A stretch of 10,809 nucleotides of DNA from Pirellulales bacterium (lineage in GTDB: Bacteria > Planctomycetota > Planctomycetia > Pirellulales > JAICIG01). Below the pieces are notes generated by a model. That model saw only the letters and a program-made list of their open reading frames with translations. It had not been told where the DNA came from and made no database searches. Each line of letters opens with the position of its first letter. Position 1 is the stretch's first letter. Positions 1 to 7,886 of this stretch are shown here, in pieces. Made by a program: the position numbers and the translations under genes. The stretch covers positions 1 through 10,809 of the forward strand of contig JAICIG010000276.1 in NCBI GenBank assembly GCA_025924495.1, given 5' to 3'.

Positions 1-35
1 ACTACGAGATCAAGCGGTTCGGCTTGTCGAGATGA
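1..35 (+). CDS. possible C-terminal tail of an upstream gene (partial)
   Basis: Reading from base 3, the frame gives YEIKRFGLSR and then a TGA stop at 33-35, four bases before the dcd start. This looks like the tail of a protein, and the spacing would fit translational coupling with dcd. A second frame is equally open and ends in TGA at 41-43, overlapping the dcd ATG as ATGA. Only one of the two, or neither, can be the real upstream gene. The visible part is too short to assign a family. Confidence 0.2.
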   Translation, partial: YEIKRFGLSR

Positions 36-39
36 AACT

Positions 40-618
40 ATGATTCTGTCAGGCCACGAGATACGCAATCAGTTGGGCCGCAACATCATCATCGACCCGT
101 TCGATGAGGCCCGCTTGAACCCCAACAGCTACAATTTGTCGCTGCACGACGAGCTGCTCACCTACGAAGAGCTGGTGCTCGACATGCGCAAGGCCAATCG
201 CGTGCGACGCGTGCCGATCCCTGCCGACGGACTGGTGCTTTCCCCAAACCAGCTCTACCTGGGCCGGACGGTCGAGCGCACGGAAACGCACAATCTGGTG
301 CCGATGATCGAAGGGCGATCGTCGATTGGCCGCCTGGGGTTGTTCGTCCACGTCACCGCCGGATTTGGCGACGTGGGCTTCTGCGGTTATTGGACGCTGG
401 AAATGTTCGCCGTCCAGCCCGTGCGAATTTATGCCGGCGTTTCGATCTGCCAGATCTTCTATCATCAGATTGCCGGCGAGTTCAGCGCCTACGACAGCGA
501 CAAGTATCAACACAACCGCGATATCCAGCCCAGCCTGCTGTTCAAAGAACTCGGCGCTCCGCGCGAGCAGGATCCGCAGATGCAATTGAACTTCGGCATC
601 GAGCGCCGGTACGGGTGA
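40..618 (+). CDS. dcd: dCTP deaminase
   Basis: Cytosolic enzyme of pyrimidine nucleotide metabolism that deaminates dCTP to dUTP, feeding dTMP synthesis. The protein has 192 residues, close to E. coli Dcd (193). The signature EGRSSIGRLGLFVHVTA lies at residues 91-107. S94, R98, A107 and E121 match the active-site S111, R115, A124 and E138 of the E. coli enzyme with identical spacing. E121 is the expected catalytic glutamate. The C-terminal stretch around 156-170 (YQHNRDIQPS) is where family members close over the nucleotide. The segment TAGFGDVGF resembles the bifunctional dCTP deaminase/dUTPase form more than the E. coli form, so direct conversion to dUMP is possible but unproven. No strong Shine-Dalgarno precedes the ATG; the start is chosen because MILSGHEI matches the family N-terminus. 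It converges on the ATPase gene. Confidence 0.93.
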   Translation: MILSGHEIRNQLGRNIIIDPFDEARLNPNSYNLSLHDELLTYEELVLDMRKANRVRRVPIPADGLVLSPNQLYLGRTVERTETHNLVPMIEGRSSIGRLGLFVHVTAGFGDVGFCGYWTLEMFAVQPVRIYAGVSICQIFYHQIAGEFSAYDSDKYQHNRDIQPSLLFKELGAPREQDPQMQLNFGIERRYG

Positions 619-674
619 ACCAGGCACGCATATAGGATCGCGGGCCCGCTTGAGCGCAGCTCTCGGTCGCACGA

Positions 675-2189
675 TTACATGACGGCGAAGTAGTTTTCGA
701 CGGCAAAGTCGAAGTACTCGGGCGTCATCACCGGCGGCTGCTTTTGGAAATGGCAGAAGTTGCGAATTTGCAGCAACAAGTCGCGCGGCTGGCAGCAGCG
801 GAACGGGCGTCCCGCGTAATGCGTCTTGATCAGGTAGTCGACGGCGTCTTCGTTGTATTCGAAGCCGAGCTTGGGGGCCATGTTCTTGAATAACTCGCGG
901 AATTCCTGTTCGGATGGATCGACCACGTCGATTTTGTAAGGAATGCGCCGCAGGAACGCATCGTCGACCAGGTCCTTGGGCTCCAGGTTCGTGGAAAATA
1001 CGATCAATTGATCGAAGGGAACCTGAATCTTTTTTCCATTCGGCAGGTTCAAGAAGTCGTAGCGCTTTTCCAGCGGCACGATCCAGCGATTGAGCAATTC
1101 GTCGGTGCTCATCCGCTGGCGGCCGAAGTCGTCGATCACGAGCGTGCCGCAGTTGCTTTTCAATTGCAACGGCGCTTCACTAATGCCGGTCGACGAATTG
1201 AGCGCCACTTCGAGCGAAGCCATCGTCAATTCGCCGCCGACGACGATCGTCGGACGACGAATGCGCACCCAGCGTTTGTCGATGCGGTTGTCAAGCAGGC
1301 TTTCGCTTTGCTCAAGCGGAGCTTCTTCGTGATTGCTCGGATCGAAGAGCCGCAGGATTTCGCCGTCGATGCCGATGGCGCGTGGGATCCAGATGTAATC
1401 ACCAAAGGCGCGCGTCACGCGCTCGGCGATGCTCGACTTGCCATTGCCCGGAGCACCGTATAAGAACAAGCCTCGCCCCGAATTGACGGCGGGCCCCAAG
1501 CGACGCATCATTCGTTTGCTGAGCAGCAGATCGTCGAACGCCCGTTCCAGATCCGCGGCGGTCGGATGCTGCTGGGTCAGAGATTGGGCGGCGACGCTGG
1601 CGACGTAGTCCTTGAGCGAAACCGGCGCTGCGCCGAAGTAGGTGCAATGCTCGACGTAACGCCGGGCCCGTTCGCGGCCCATGTCGGTCAATTGGTATTC
1701 ATAGTCGTTCATCGGAGCGGCGCCGCGATAGACGACCAATTGATCGTTTTTGATCTGGCGGAGTCGCTCTTCGACCAGCTTGAAGGGCAGCTTGACCTGA
1801 TCGGCGGCTGCGCGGCCGGTGGCGTTGCCCGCGGACAACAGGTATTTGAGGATTAATTCCTCGATCAGCGCTTCCGACAACTCCGCCTCGCGCAGCGAGG
1901 AGGGTTCGTAAGGCGTGAAATCGGTTTCATTGCGTGGGGCGGCGGCGCTCGGCGCGGCCTTGTTTCCGACCAGTTGTTTGACACGACCCAGTAATTCGTC
2001 GAGCTTTTTTTCGTTTTCTGGCGCGGGCTTCTTATCGCCGTTGTCTGCGGGCGGCGTTTCGACCGGGGCGCCTGGGCTGTTGTGCTCGGGTTCCGTAGCC
2101 GCCAGCGCGGCCCAGGCATTGTCTGCGGCCGCGGGATCGCCAAGGCCTGCCAAACGAGCCAGAAGCGTGTGTTGGGAAAGGTCGGGCAT
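675..2189 (-). CDS. AAA-type ATPase with N-terminal winged-helix-like region
   Basis: Predicted cytosolic P-loop ATPase of 504 residues; its substrate is unknown. An alanine/proline-rich, probably disordered N-terminus (about 15-95) leads into a helical, winged-helix-like segment (about 103-180). The AAA core follows: Walker A GAPGNGKS at 245-252, Walker B LVIDD at 350-354, a sensor-1 type STN at 399-401, an FLRR stretch at 412-415 that could supply an arginine finger, and a sensor-2 region near QPRDLLLQI (467-475). Relatives are sometimes annotated as predicted ATPases with chaperone activity associated with Flp pilus assembly, but no pilus gene is visible here. The frame is open back to 2276; the ATG at 2187-2189 is preferred because GGAG lies 11 bases upstream (2201-2204) and the extra 29 residues look like translated leader. 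A foldable leader lies upstream. The ATPase call is firm; the role is not known. Confidence 0.88.
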   Translation of the reverse strand: MPDLSQHTLLARLAGLGDPAAADNAWAALAATEPEHNSPGAPVETPPADNGDKKPAPENEKKLDELLGRVKQLVGNKAAPSAAAPRNETDFTPYEPSSLREAELSEALIEELILKYLLSAGNATGRAAADQVKLPFKLVEERLRQIKNDQLVVYRGAAPMNDYEYQLTDMGRERARRYVEHCTYFGAAPVSLKDYVASVAAQSLTQQHPTAADLERAFDDLLLSKRMMRRLGPAVNSGRGLFLYGAPGNGKSSIAERVTRAFGDYIWIPRAIGIDGEILRLFDPSNHEEAPLEQSESLLDNRIDKRWVRIRRPTIVVGGELTMASLEVALNSSTGISEAPLQLKSNCGTLVIDDFGRQRMSTDELLNRWIVPLEKRYDFLNLPNGKKIQVPFDQLIVFSTNLEPKDLVDDAFLRRIPYKIDVVDPSEQEFRELFKNMAPKLGFEYNEDAVDYLIKTHYAGRPFRCCQPRDLLLQIRNFCHFQKQPPVMTPEYFDFAVENYFAVM

Positions 2190-2251
2190 GATGTTGGTCG
2201 CTCCGCCGCCGGGAATTATTTGAATTGGCCGACAAGTCCGCGGCGACGCGA

Positions 2252-2269
2252 GCGCGCCCTGGGGCGCGC
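2252..2269 (-). repeat. GC-rich hairpin in the ATPase gene leader
   Basis: Perfect 7-base arms, GCGCGCC (2252-2258) and GGCGCGC (2263-2269), flank a 4-base loop CTGG. The hairpin starts 62 bases upstream of the ATPase ATG and lies between the three-way junction candidate and the gene. No T-run follows on either strand, so it is not a standard terminator. Its function is unknown. Confidence 0.4.
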
Positions 2270-2277
2270 CTGGCAAC

Positions 2278-2337
2278 CATCCCCGTGATCGGAGGACGGC
2301 TGCCCCTGCCGTCGCCGAGCGGCGCTCGACGGGGATG
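2278..2337 (-). promoter_or_regulatory. possible structured leader (three-way junction fold)
   Basis: A 9-base outer stem, CATCCCCGT (2278-2286) with ACGGGGATG (2329-2337), encloses two hairpins: GACGGC/GCCGTC (2295-2300/2308-2313, 7-base loop) and CGAGC/GCTCG (2316-2320/2324-2328, 3-base loop). In addition CGGCGACG at 2241-2248 is complementary to CGTCGCCG at 2310-2317, which overlaps both inner hairpins, so an alternative fold exists. Assignment to the minus strand rests on the promoter candidate at 2355-2382. It could be a cis-regulatory RNA, a dispersed palindromic repeat, or chance pairing in GC-rich DNA. It matches no riboswitch class I recognise. Confidence 0.35.
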
Positions 2338-2354
2338 CAGTTAAGTGCATAGGA

Positions 2355-2382
2355 ACTCTACTTTTTCAGGCGATCGGGTCAA
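2355..2382 (-). promoter_or_regulatory. sigma70-like promoter candidate for the ATPase gene
   Basis: Read on the minus strand, TTGACC (2382-2377, 5 of 6 to consensus) and TAGAGT (2360-2355, 4 of 6) are separated by 16 bases. Transcription would begin near 2348, about 11 bases before the three-way junction candidate, and give a leader of roughly 160 bases. This is a motif match only. Confidence 0.35.
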
Positions 2383-2532
2383 ATCATAGGCAAGTCGCCA
2401 TTAGCTTTTCTCATCCGTGCGGCTTCGGCTCCGTCAAAACCGTCGTCCGAACCCAAGCGGCCTGCGAGCGCAAGCGTCAAAGTCCGTAAATCCGACCGCC
2501 CGCGGCTGAACCGATCCTGCCAGTCCGGCCCC

Positions 2533-2561
2533 CAGACAATCCGGGATGAATTCGTTACACT
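2533..2561 (+). promoter_or_regulatory. sigma70-like promoter candidate for acnA
   Basis: CAGACA (2533-2538) and TACACT (2556-2561), each 4 of 6 to consensus, are separated by 17 bases. The start would fall near 2568, giving a leader of about 60 bases. The match is modest. Confidence 0.28.
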
Positions 2562-2615
2562 GACCCGCTTGGGGAGGAAGCAAAGACCGTTGGTCCCGAC
2601 CGCAGGCAGCTTTTC

Positions 2616-2620
2616 AGGGA
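2616..2620 (+). promoter_or_regulatory. ribosome binding site of acnA
   Basis: AGGGA lies 7 bases before the ATG at 2628. It is one of the clearer Shine-Dalgarno sites in the window and supports this start. Confidence 0.6.
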
Positions 2621-2627
2621 AATTCGC

Positions 2628-5345
2628 ATGAGTTCAGGCACGCCCGCCCACGATGTTTTCGGTGCTCGCGACACGTTCAAATCGGGAGCCGGCAAAGTCG
2701 GCATTTACCGGCTTTCGAAGCTGGAGGAATTGGGACTTTGCCGGATCGCCGAATTGCCGGTCTCGATCCGCGTGTTATTGGAATCGGCCTTGCGGCACTG
2801 CGATCGGTACGAGGTGACCGAGGAGAACGTCAAGAATCTTGCCGCCTGGAAGCCCGTCGGACTTCCCGAAGTGGAAGTCCCGTTCAAGCCGGCGCGCGTG
2901 GTCCTGCAAGATTTCACCGGCGTTCCCTGCGTCGTCGATCTGGCGGCGATGCGCAGCGCGATGCAACGTCTCGGCGGCGACCCGAAGAAGATCAATCCGT
3001 TGATTCCGGTCGATCTGGTCATCGACCACTCCGTCCAGGTCGATCACTTCGCAGAGCGCTCGGCGCTGGAGCAGAACGTCGATCTCGAATTCGAGCGCAA
3101 CGGCGAGCGATATGAATTTCTGCGCTGGGGTCAGAAGGCATTTAACAATTTTCGCGTGGTGCCTCCGTCGGTCGGCATCGTCCATCAGGTGAACTTGGAA
3201 TACCTGGCCAAGGGGGTCTTCGTGCGAAACGACGCGCGCGGCCCCGTGGCCCTGCCTGATACCCTGGTCGGCACCGACAGCCATACGACGATGATCAACG
3301 GATTGGGCGTCGTTGGCTGGGGCGTGGGCGGCATCGAAGCCGAAGCCGTGATGCTCGGTCAAGCGCTGTTCATGCTCTTGCCGGAAGTAGTCGGCTTTGA
3401 ATTAACCGGCAAGCTGCGCCCTGGAGCGACTGCCACCGATCTGGTGCTCACCGTCACCCAGATGCTTCGTAAGCACGGCGTGGTGGGAAAATTCGTCGAA
3501 TTCCATGGCGCCGGTTTGTCGCACATGCCATTGGCCGACCGTGCCACGATCGGCAATATGGCGCCCGAGTACGGCGCAACGATCGGCTTCTTTCCGGTGG
3601 ACGCCGAAACGCTCAACTATCTGCGCCGCACCGGTCGCACCGACGCCGAAGTGCAACTGGTCGAGCGGTACTGCAAAGAGCAAGGCCTGTTCCGTACCGA
3701 CGACATGCCGACGCCAAAATACAGCAGCCAGTTGTCGCTCGATTTGAGCACGGTCGAACCCAGCCTGGCCGGTCCTAAGCGTCCGCAAGATCGCGTGACC
3801 CTGGCGGCGATGAAACAGACCTTCGAAAAAGCCCTGCAGGCGCCGGTCAACGAGCGCGGCTTCGCCCTGGATGCGGCGGCGCTCAATCGCAAGGGCGCGG
3901 TCCGCGACAACGGCCATAGCACCGAAATCGGCCATGGCGCCGTGGTCATTGCGGCGATCACCAGTTGCACCAACACGAGCAATCCCGCCGTGATGCTTGG
4001 CGCCGGACTGTTGGCCCGGAATGCCGTGGCGAAAGGGCTGAAGGTCAAGCCTTACGTCAAAACGAGTCTCGCGCCGGGATCGCGAGTTGTTACGGACTAT
4101 CTGGAAAAGGCCGGCCTGGCCAAGGATCTCGACGCGCTCGGCTTTCAGACGGTCGGCTATGGCTGCACGACCTGTATTGGCAACAGCGGCCCATTGCCGG
4201 AGCCGGTGGCGAAAGCCGTCACCGAAGGTTCGCTGGTGGCTGCGGCGGTGCTGTCAGGCAACCGCAATTTCGAGGGCCGGATTCATCCGTTGGTGAAGGC
4301 CAACTATCTGGCCAGCCCGCCGCTGGTCGTAGCATACGCGCTAGCGGGAACGACCGATATCGATCTGGTGAATGAACCGCTTGGCGCCGGCAAAGATGGC
4401 AAGCCGGTATATCTGCGCGATATTTGGCCGTCGCAGGAAGAAGTCGCGAAGGTCGTCGATAGCTGCGTGCTGCCCGAGATGTTCCGCTCGCGGTACGACA
4501 ACGTGTTCGACGCGAATGACCGGTGGAACAAGATCAAGCTTGCTGGCGGCGATCTCTACAATTGGGACGAAGACAGCACGTACATCCAAGAGCCGCCGTT
4601 CTTGCTCGATTTACCGCCCGCCCCAGGCCCGATTCAGCCGATCGAGGGCGCCCGCGTATTGGTTCTGCTCGGCGATTCTATCACGACCGACCACATCTCG
4701 CCCGCCGGATCGATCGCCGCCACAGGTCCCGCCGGACAGTACCTGCAGGCGCACGGCGTCAAGCCCAGCGACTTCAATAGCTATGGCTCTCGCCGCGGCA
4801 ACGATCGGGTCATGACTCGCGGCACCTTTGCCAATATTCGCATTCGCAATCAGCTCGCTCCAGGAACCGAAGGGGGCGTGACGCGCCATTTGCCCGACGG
4901 CCAGGCGATGAGCATCTATGATGCATCCGTCAAGTACAAAGCAGATGGCGTACCGCTGTTAGTGCTCGCCGGCGCCGAATATGGCAGCGGCAGCAGCCGC
5001 GACTGGGCGGCCAAGGGCACGCAGTTGCTCGGCGTGCGCGCGGTCATTGCCGTTAGCTATGAACGCATCCACCGCAGCAACCTGGTCGGCATGGGCATTC
5101 TGCCTTTGGAGTTCCCCAAAGGCGAGACCTGGCAGTCTCTCGGCCTCACGGGCGAAGAGACCTACGACATCCTGGGCCTTGACGACAACGTCACGCCGCG
5201 CGGCAAGTTGACGGTTCGCGTCACTGCACCCGACGGCAAGGTCCGCGAGTTCCAGGCCACGGTGCGGATCGATTCGCCAGTCGAGCGAGATTACTATCGC
5301 CATGGCGGCATTTTGCCGACGGTCTTGCGGAAACTGCTGGCCTGA
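2628..5345 (+). CDS. acnA: aconitate hydratase A
   Basis: Cytosolic [4Fe-4S] enzyme that interconverts citrate and isocitrate through cis-aconitate in the TCA cycle. At 905 residues it is close to E. coli AcnA (891). The cluster ligands are C447 (in SCTNTSNP), C513 and C516 (in [11 protein letters not shown]), with the same spacing as C435, C501 and C504 of E. coli. GTDSHTT lies at 215-221, in the N-terminal three-domain core. [13 protein letters not shown] begins at residue 682, at the entry to the swivel domain. [13 protein letters not shown] begins at 785 and supplies the catalytic serine (S789, by alignment to Ser642 of mitochondrial aconitase) and R791. The ATG has a good ribosome binding site. 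It appears monocistronic: divergent from the ATPase gene and convergent with the next gene. Family members can also act as iron-responsive RNA-binding proteins, which cannot be judged here. No key residue is missing. Confidence 0.97.
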   Translation: MSSGTPAHDVFGARDTFKSGAGKVGIYRLSKLEELGLCRIAELPVSIRVLLESALRHCDRYEVTEENVKNLAAWKPVGLPEVEVPFKPARVVLQDFTGVPCVVDLAAMRSAMQRLGGDPKKINPLIPVDLVIDHSVQVDHFAERSALEQNVDLEFERNGERYEFLRWGQKAFNNFRVVPPSVGIVHQVNLEYLAKGVFVRNDARGPVALPDTLVGTDSHTTMINGLGVVGWGVGGIEAEAVMLGQALFMLLPEVVGFELTGKLRPGATATDLVLTVTQMLRKHGVVGKFVEFHGAGLSHMPLADRATIGNMAPEYGATIGFFPVDAETLNYLRRTGRTDAEVQLVERYCKEQGLFRTDDMPTPKYSSQLSLDLSTVEPSLAGPKRPQDRVTLAAMKQTFEKALQAPVNERGFALDAAALNRKGAVRDNGHSTEIGHGAVVIAAITSCTNTSNPAVMLGAGLLARNAVAKGLKVKPYVKTSLAPGSRVVTDYLEKAGLAKDLDALGFQTVGYGCTTCIGNSGPLPEPVAKAVTEGSLVAAAVLSGNRNFEGRIHPLVKANYLASPPLVVAYALAGTTDIDLVNEPLGAGKDGKPVYLRDIWPSQEEVAKVVDSCVLPEMFRSRYDNVFDANDRWNKIKLAGGDLYNWDEDSTYIQEPPFLLDLPPAPGPIQPIEGARVLVLLGDSITTDHISPAGSIAATGPAGQYLQAHGVKPSDFNSYGSRRGNDRVMTRGTFANIRIRNQLAPGTEGGVTRHLPDGQAMSIYDASVKYKADGVPLLVLAGAEYGSGSSRDWAAKGTQLLGVRAVIAVSYERIHRSNLVGMGILPLEFPKGETWQSLGLTGEETYDILGLDDNVTPRGKLTVRVTAPDGKVREFQATVRIDSPVERDYYRHGGILPTVLRKLLA

Positions 5346-5406
5346 GTCGGAAGATGTTGAAGCAGCTACAAGATCAGTGCATGCTACCGCAGCCGTCTAC
5401 GACGCT

Positions 5407-5904
5407 TTAAGCGGCGACGCGGCTATTTGGCGTCTGTTCATCTGGCAAAGCCGCGCCGCCTTGGTCCCGCCTGTATTGGCCGCACATCAGCCGCCGTTTG
5501 CCATCCGGACCGACGACTACGACCAGGGCAGTTTTCGAGAGCAGATGGAGCAAGATCGACTCAGCCTGGGGTTCGAGCAGCGCTCCTTGACGGGTTTCCA
5601 CGACGAGCGCTGCGGGCAGGCGGCCATCGAGCAGTTCTCGCAGACAGAGCAGCCCTGCCCGGTCGGGACGCCATTCATCCAGCCAGTCGTCGTCGGCCAG
5701 CCAGGCACAGCGAAATTGCGAGCACGCCGCAGGGCGCTGCTCGTAGATCGCGCAGCCTGAGTGACACAGCTTCTCGCATGGTTCGCCTGCTGGCTTCGCA
5801 GCTTGCGAGACGACTCCGGCAGCGATCGGCAGATAGACGCAGCATGCCGTGCAATCGCCGCACGCTCGTCCCGGGTAGATTCTCAAGGGAACCACAGAAC
5901 CCAT
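5407..5904 (-). CDS. YkgJ/UPF0153-type cysteine-cluster protein
   Basis: Small protein of 165 residues with a zinc- or iron-binding type cysteine cluster. It has CGDCTACC at 15-22 (CxxCxxCC), C43, C47 and C51, then CAIYEQRPAAC at 51-61 and C66. The pattern CxxCxxCC followed by CxIYxxRPxxC is the hallmark of the YkgJ (UPF0153) family, whose biochemical role is not established. There is no signal peptide, so it is probably cytosolic. The C-terminal half (about 80-165) has no recognised motif. The frame is open to a TTG at 5958, but the ATG at 5902-5904 is preferred: it places the cysteine motif near the N-terminus as in relatives, and the extra 18 residues look unconserved. No Shine-Dalgarno is evident. 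It is convergent with acnA, with 61 bases between the stops. The family call is fairly sure; the function is unknown. Confidence 0.8.
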   Translation of the reverse strand: MGSVVPLRIYPGRACGDCTACCVYLPIAAGVVSQAAKPAGEPCEKLCHSGCAIYEQRPAACSQFRCAWLADDDWLDEWRPDRAGLLCLRELLDGRLPAALVVETRQGALLEPQAESILLHLLSKTALVVVVGPDGKRRLMCGQYRRDQGGAALPDEQTPNSRVAA

Positions 5905-5946
5905 CCGCGACGAGGTGGTAGGCGCCGCGCCCCTTCCGTAGGGGCG

Positions 5947-5964
5947 GATAACGGCCAAGTTATC
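5947..5964. repeat. small inverted repeat upstream of the cysteine-cluster gene
   Basis: GATAAC (5947-5952) and GTTATC (5959-5964) flank a 6-base spacer, 42 bases upstream of the ATG at 5904. It could be an operator or simply chance. No T-run follows on either strand, which argues against a terminator. Confidence 0.2.
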
Positions 5965-6081
5965 GGCTCTGTGAAGGCTCCGACTTGAGTGTTCCCAGCT
6001 GTCTACGCGCGCGGAACGCGGGAAATTGGGGGCGAAGTAAATGAGTCAGCAACCTAGGCTGTCTGCATGGAACGAACTCGC

Positions 6082-6573
6082 CTAATGGCGCACGGCGAGT
6101 TCGTGACCGAGAATCTCAAGGTCTTCGCGGAAACGCTCAATGGCTTCAGACGGGTTTACATTGAAAAAGGCACGGCCATCGGTTTGCCAGCGTTCCCCTT
6201 GCGTACGGAACATGGCGGTTGCCGCCTTCAAATCGCCGACCGCCTCCACATCTTCCATGAGTCCGCCTTCGACGGCCTCGAATGAGATCGTCACGGCGAC
6301 AAACGCACAGAGATCTCCATTGTGACGATCGCGAGCGTAAGATACGTCATTGTCAAAGTCGCAGGTCGTCCAGCGTAAGCCTCGAGGTTTTCCGCTGGCC
6401 GCGGCCAATTGGAAGAATTTGGCTTCCAGACGCTCTCGTTGACGGTGGAAGTCTTTTCGCGCCCGCTCGTAACGCGCAGCGCGCATGGCCGACCGAATCG
6501 GTTTCCAAATGAGGGCAGCCACAATCCCCGCTGCAGCCGCCATGCCGACCGCAATCCAGGCCCATTCGCCCAT
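6082..6573 (-). CDS. single-pass membrane protein of unknown function
   Basis: I do not recognise a named family. The 163-residue product has one N-terminal hydrophobic segment (about residues 4-23) and then a strongly basic stretch (K24 to K40). By the positive-inside rule the C-terminal part should be cytoplasmic. Residues 28-58 are charged and helical and may form a short coiled coil. A compact domain follows (about 65-163) with blocks such as SYARDRHNGDLCAFVAVTIS (78-97), VEAVGDLKAATAMFR (109-123) and WQTDGRAFFNVNPSEAIERF (129-148). I recall similar blocks in planctomycete hypotheticals, so it may be lineage-specific. The frame is open to a GTG at 6738, but the ATG at 6571-6573 has GAGGAG nine bases upstream and begins directly before the membrane segment. 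It is divergent from nfo. Its function is unknown. Confidence 0.72.
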   Translation of the reverse strand: MGEWAWIAVGMAAAAGIVAALIWKPIRSAMRAARYERARKDFHRQRERLEAKFFQLAAASGKPRGLRWTTCDFDNDVSYARDRHNGDLCAFVAVTISFEAVEGGLMEDVEAVGDLKAATAMFRTQGERWQTDGRAFFNVNPSEAIERFREDLEILGHELAVRH

Positions 6574-6582
6574 GGCTTCCCG

Positions 6583-6588
6583 CTCCTC
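6583..6588 (-). promoter_or_regulatory. ribosome binding site deciding the start of the membrane protein
   Basis: GAGGAG on the minus strand lies 9 bases before the ATG at 6573. It favours this start over the upstream GTG at 6738. Confidence 0.55.
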
Positions 6589-6789
6589 GACAGGCGCCGC
6601 TCGATGAAAGCGATGAGCGGCTAACCTCGCATTGTAGAGTTTGCCCGCAATCGCTGGCAAGTATTTTGGCGCGAGGTTCGGGACGGATGAATAAACGACG
6701 ATCCGAACAACAGAAGCCTTTGCTTCTGGACTTTTCACCGTATGCTTACCGCATTCATTGCCCTTGATCCTTTATGATTCGGTTTCGCC

Positions 6790-7647
6790 ATGGCCATTCT
6801 CGGAGCCCACATGTCAATTGCCGGCGGCTATTATAAGGCCGTCGAATTCGCCCAGCGCTGCGGCTGCGATTGCGTGCAGTTATTCACTAAAAACAACAAT
6901 CAATGGCGCGCAAAGCCGATTGCCGCCGAGGAAGTGGAGAAATTCCTCGCGGCCTTGTCGACCGCGGGCGTGTCGCACCCCATCTCGCATGATTCTTACC
7001 TGATCAATCTGGCCAGTCCCGACGATGATTTGTGGCGCAAAAGCATTGACGCCTACGTGATCGAACTCGAGCGGGCGGAACTATTGGGCATACCGTACGT
7101 GGTGATGCACCCGGGGGCCTACGTTTCCAGCACAGAGGCGGCCGGATTGGCTCGCGTCGCGGCGGCTCTCGACGAAATTCATGGCCAAACGCCGGGTTTG
7201 AGAGCGTGCACCTTGCTGGAAACTACGGCTGGCCAGGGAACAACGCTAGGTTGGCGGTTCGAACAGCTCGCGGAAATCAAACTCAAGGTGAAGGCTCCGG
7301 AGAGGCTGGGAGTCTGCCTCGATACGTGCCACGTGTTTGCCGCCGGTTATCCGCTCTGCGGGCCGGCCGAGTACGAAGCCACCATGCAGAGCTTCGATGC
7401 AATTGTCGGTCTAGAGCAAATCAAAGCTTTTCACCTGAACGACTCTAAAAAAGGGTTCGGGTCGCGCGTCGACCGGCACGAACATATCGGCAAAGGCTGC
7501 CTAGGGCTGGAACCGTTTCGTTTGCTGCTCAACGATCCAAGGTTTCGGCAGACGCCAATGTATCTGGAAACGCCCAAAGGCCAGACGGATGGAGAAGAGT
7601 GGGACGTCGCCAATCTGCGAACGTTGCGCGAACTAATCCGCGAGTAA
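6790..7647 (+). CDS. nfo: endonuclease IV (AP endonuclease)
   Basis: Cytosolic DNA-repair enzyme that cuts the backbone 5' of abasic sites in base-excision repair. The protein has 285 residues, the same as E. coli Nfo, and is a TIM-barrel enzyme with a trinuclear zinc site. All nine metal ligands can be placed: H67, H107, E144, D178, H181, H215, D228, H230 and E260, matching H69, H109, E145, D179, H182, H216, D229, H231 and E261 of E. coli. Family signatures include LDTCHVFAAGYPL (177-189) and HLNDSKKGFGSRVDRHEHIG (215-234). The start is supported by MAILGAHMS, which matches the family N-terminus. There is no Shine-Dalgarno; a -10-like TATGAT ends 11 bases before the ATG, suggesting a very short leader. 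It is divergent from the membrane protein gene and followed by the acetyltransferase gene after 239 bases. Confidence 0.97.
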   Translation: MAILGAHMSIAGGYYKAVEFAQRCGCDCVQLFTKNNNQWRAKPIAAEEVEKFLAALSTAGVSHPISHDSYLINLASPDDDLWRKSIDAYVIELERAELLGIPYVVMHPGAYVSSTEAAGLARVAAALDEIHGQTPGLRACTLLETTAGQGTTLGWRFEQLAEIKLKVKAPERLGVCLDTCHVFAAGYPLCGPAEYEATMQSFDAIVGLEQIKAFHLNDSKKGFGSRVDRHEHIGKGCLGLEPFRLLLNDPRFRQTPMYLETPKGQTDGEEWDVANLRTLRELIRE

Positions 7648-7691
7648 GCGATTGCCGAGAGCTGCAATGGCGATGGCCTCCGCTTGCGCGC

Positions 7692-7709
7692 GGCTGCATT
7701 TCCGCAGCC
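7692..7709 (+). terminator. weak hairpin downstream of nfo
   Basis: GGCTGC (7692-7697) and GCAGCC (7704-7709) pair around a 6-base loop, 45 bases after the nfo stop. No T-run follows, so it is at best a poor intrinsic terminator. Confidence 0.2.
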
Positions 7710-7799
7710 AAGAGTCGGGTTCTAGCAGTTGTATCGTCGCTCGGAAAACCGCCATCGCGCCTGTTGCCGGCAGCCGATCAAGTCTGATGCGCCGCCAAG

Positions 7800-7828
7800 T
7801 TGACCGGCCGCCGCTAGCCGGATAGGAT
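7800..7828 (+). promoter_or_regulatory. sigma70-like promoter candidate for the acetyltransferase gene
   Basis: TTGACC (7800-7805, 5 of 6 to consensus) and TAGGAT (7823-7828, 4 of 6) have the ideal 17-base spacer. The start would be near 7835, about 52 bases before the ATG. This suggests the gene is transcribed separately from nfo. Confidence 0.42.
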
Positions 7829-7886
7829 TAACTTGCGGCAGTGTGAAAAAGGCGCCCTTCGCGACAGTCAGAATCGGCTTCCGTTC

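Larger units (their letters stand above)
2190..2627. other. intergenic region between the ATPase and acnA genes
   Basis: This 438-base divergent region carries no convincing gene. From left to right it holds the Shine-Dalgarno of the ATPase gene, a strong GC hairpin (2252-2269), a possible three-way junction (2278-2337), a promoter candidate pointing left (2355-2382), about 150 bases with nothing recognisable (2383-2532), a promoter candidate pointing right (2533-2561) and the acnA ribosome binding site (2616-2620). Confidence 0.7.

Noticed and set aside
640..649. Perfect 10-base palindrome between the dcd and ATPase stops
   Set aside because: It cannot form a stable hairpin with a usable loop and has no T-run, so it is not supported as a bidirectional terminator.
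49..672. Long open frame on the minus strand across dcd
   Set aside because: It mirrors a conserved dCTP deaminase with a complete active site and shows no protein-like motif of its own.
2335..2352. Five-codon reading frame (ATG to TAG) and ATGCA/TGCAT inverted repeat after the three-way junction
   Set aside because: It is too short, lacks a ribosome binding site, and nothing places it as a leader peptide.
5346..5406. Search for a bidirectional terminator between acnA and the cysteine-cluster gene
   Set aside because: Only a mismatched short stem near 5399-5415 was found, overlapping the stop codon and without a T-run.
5302..5760. Plus-strand open frame overlapping the acnA end and the cysteine-cluster gene
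   Set aside because: The opposite strand encodes the YkgJ-type cysteine pattern, while this frame has no motif and no ribosome binding site.
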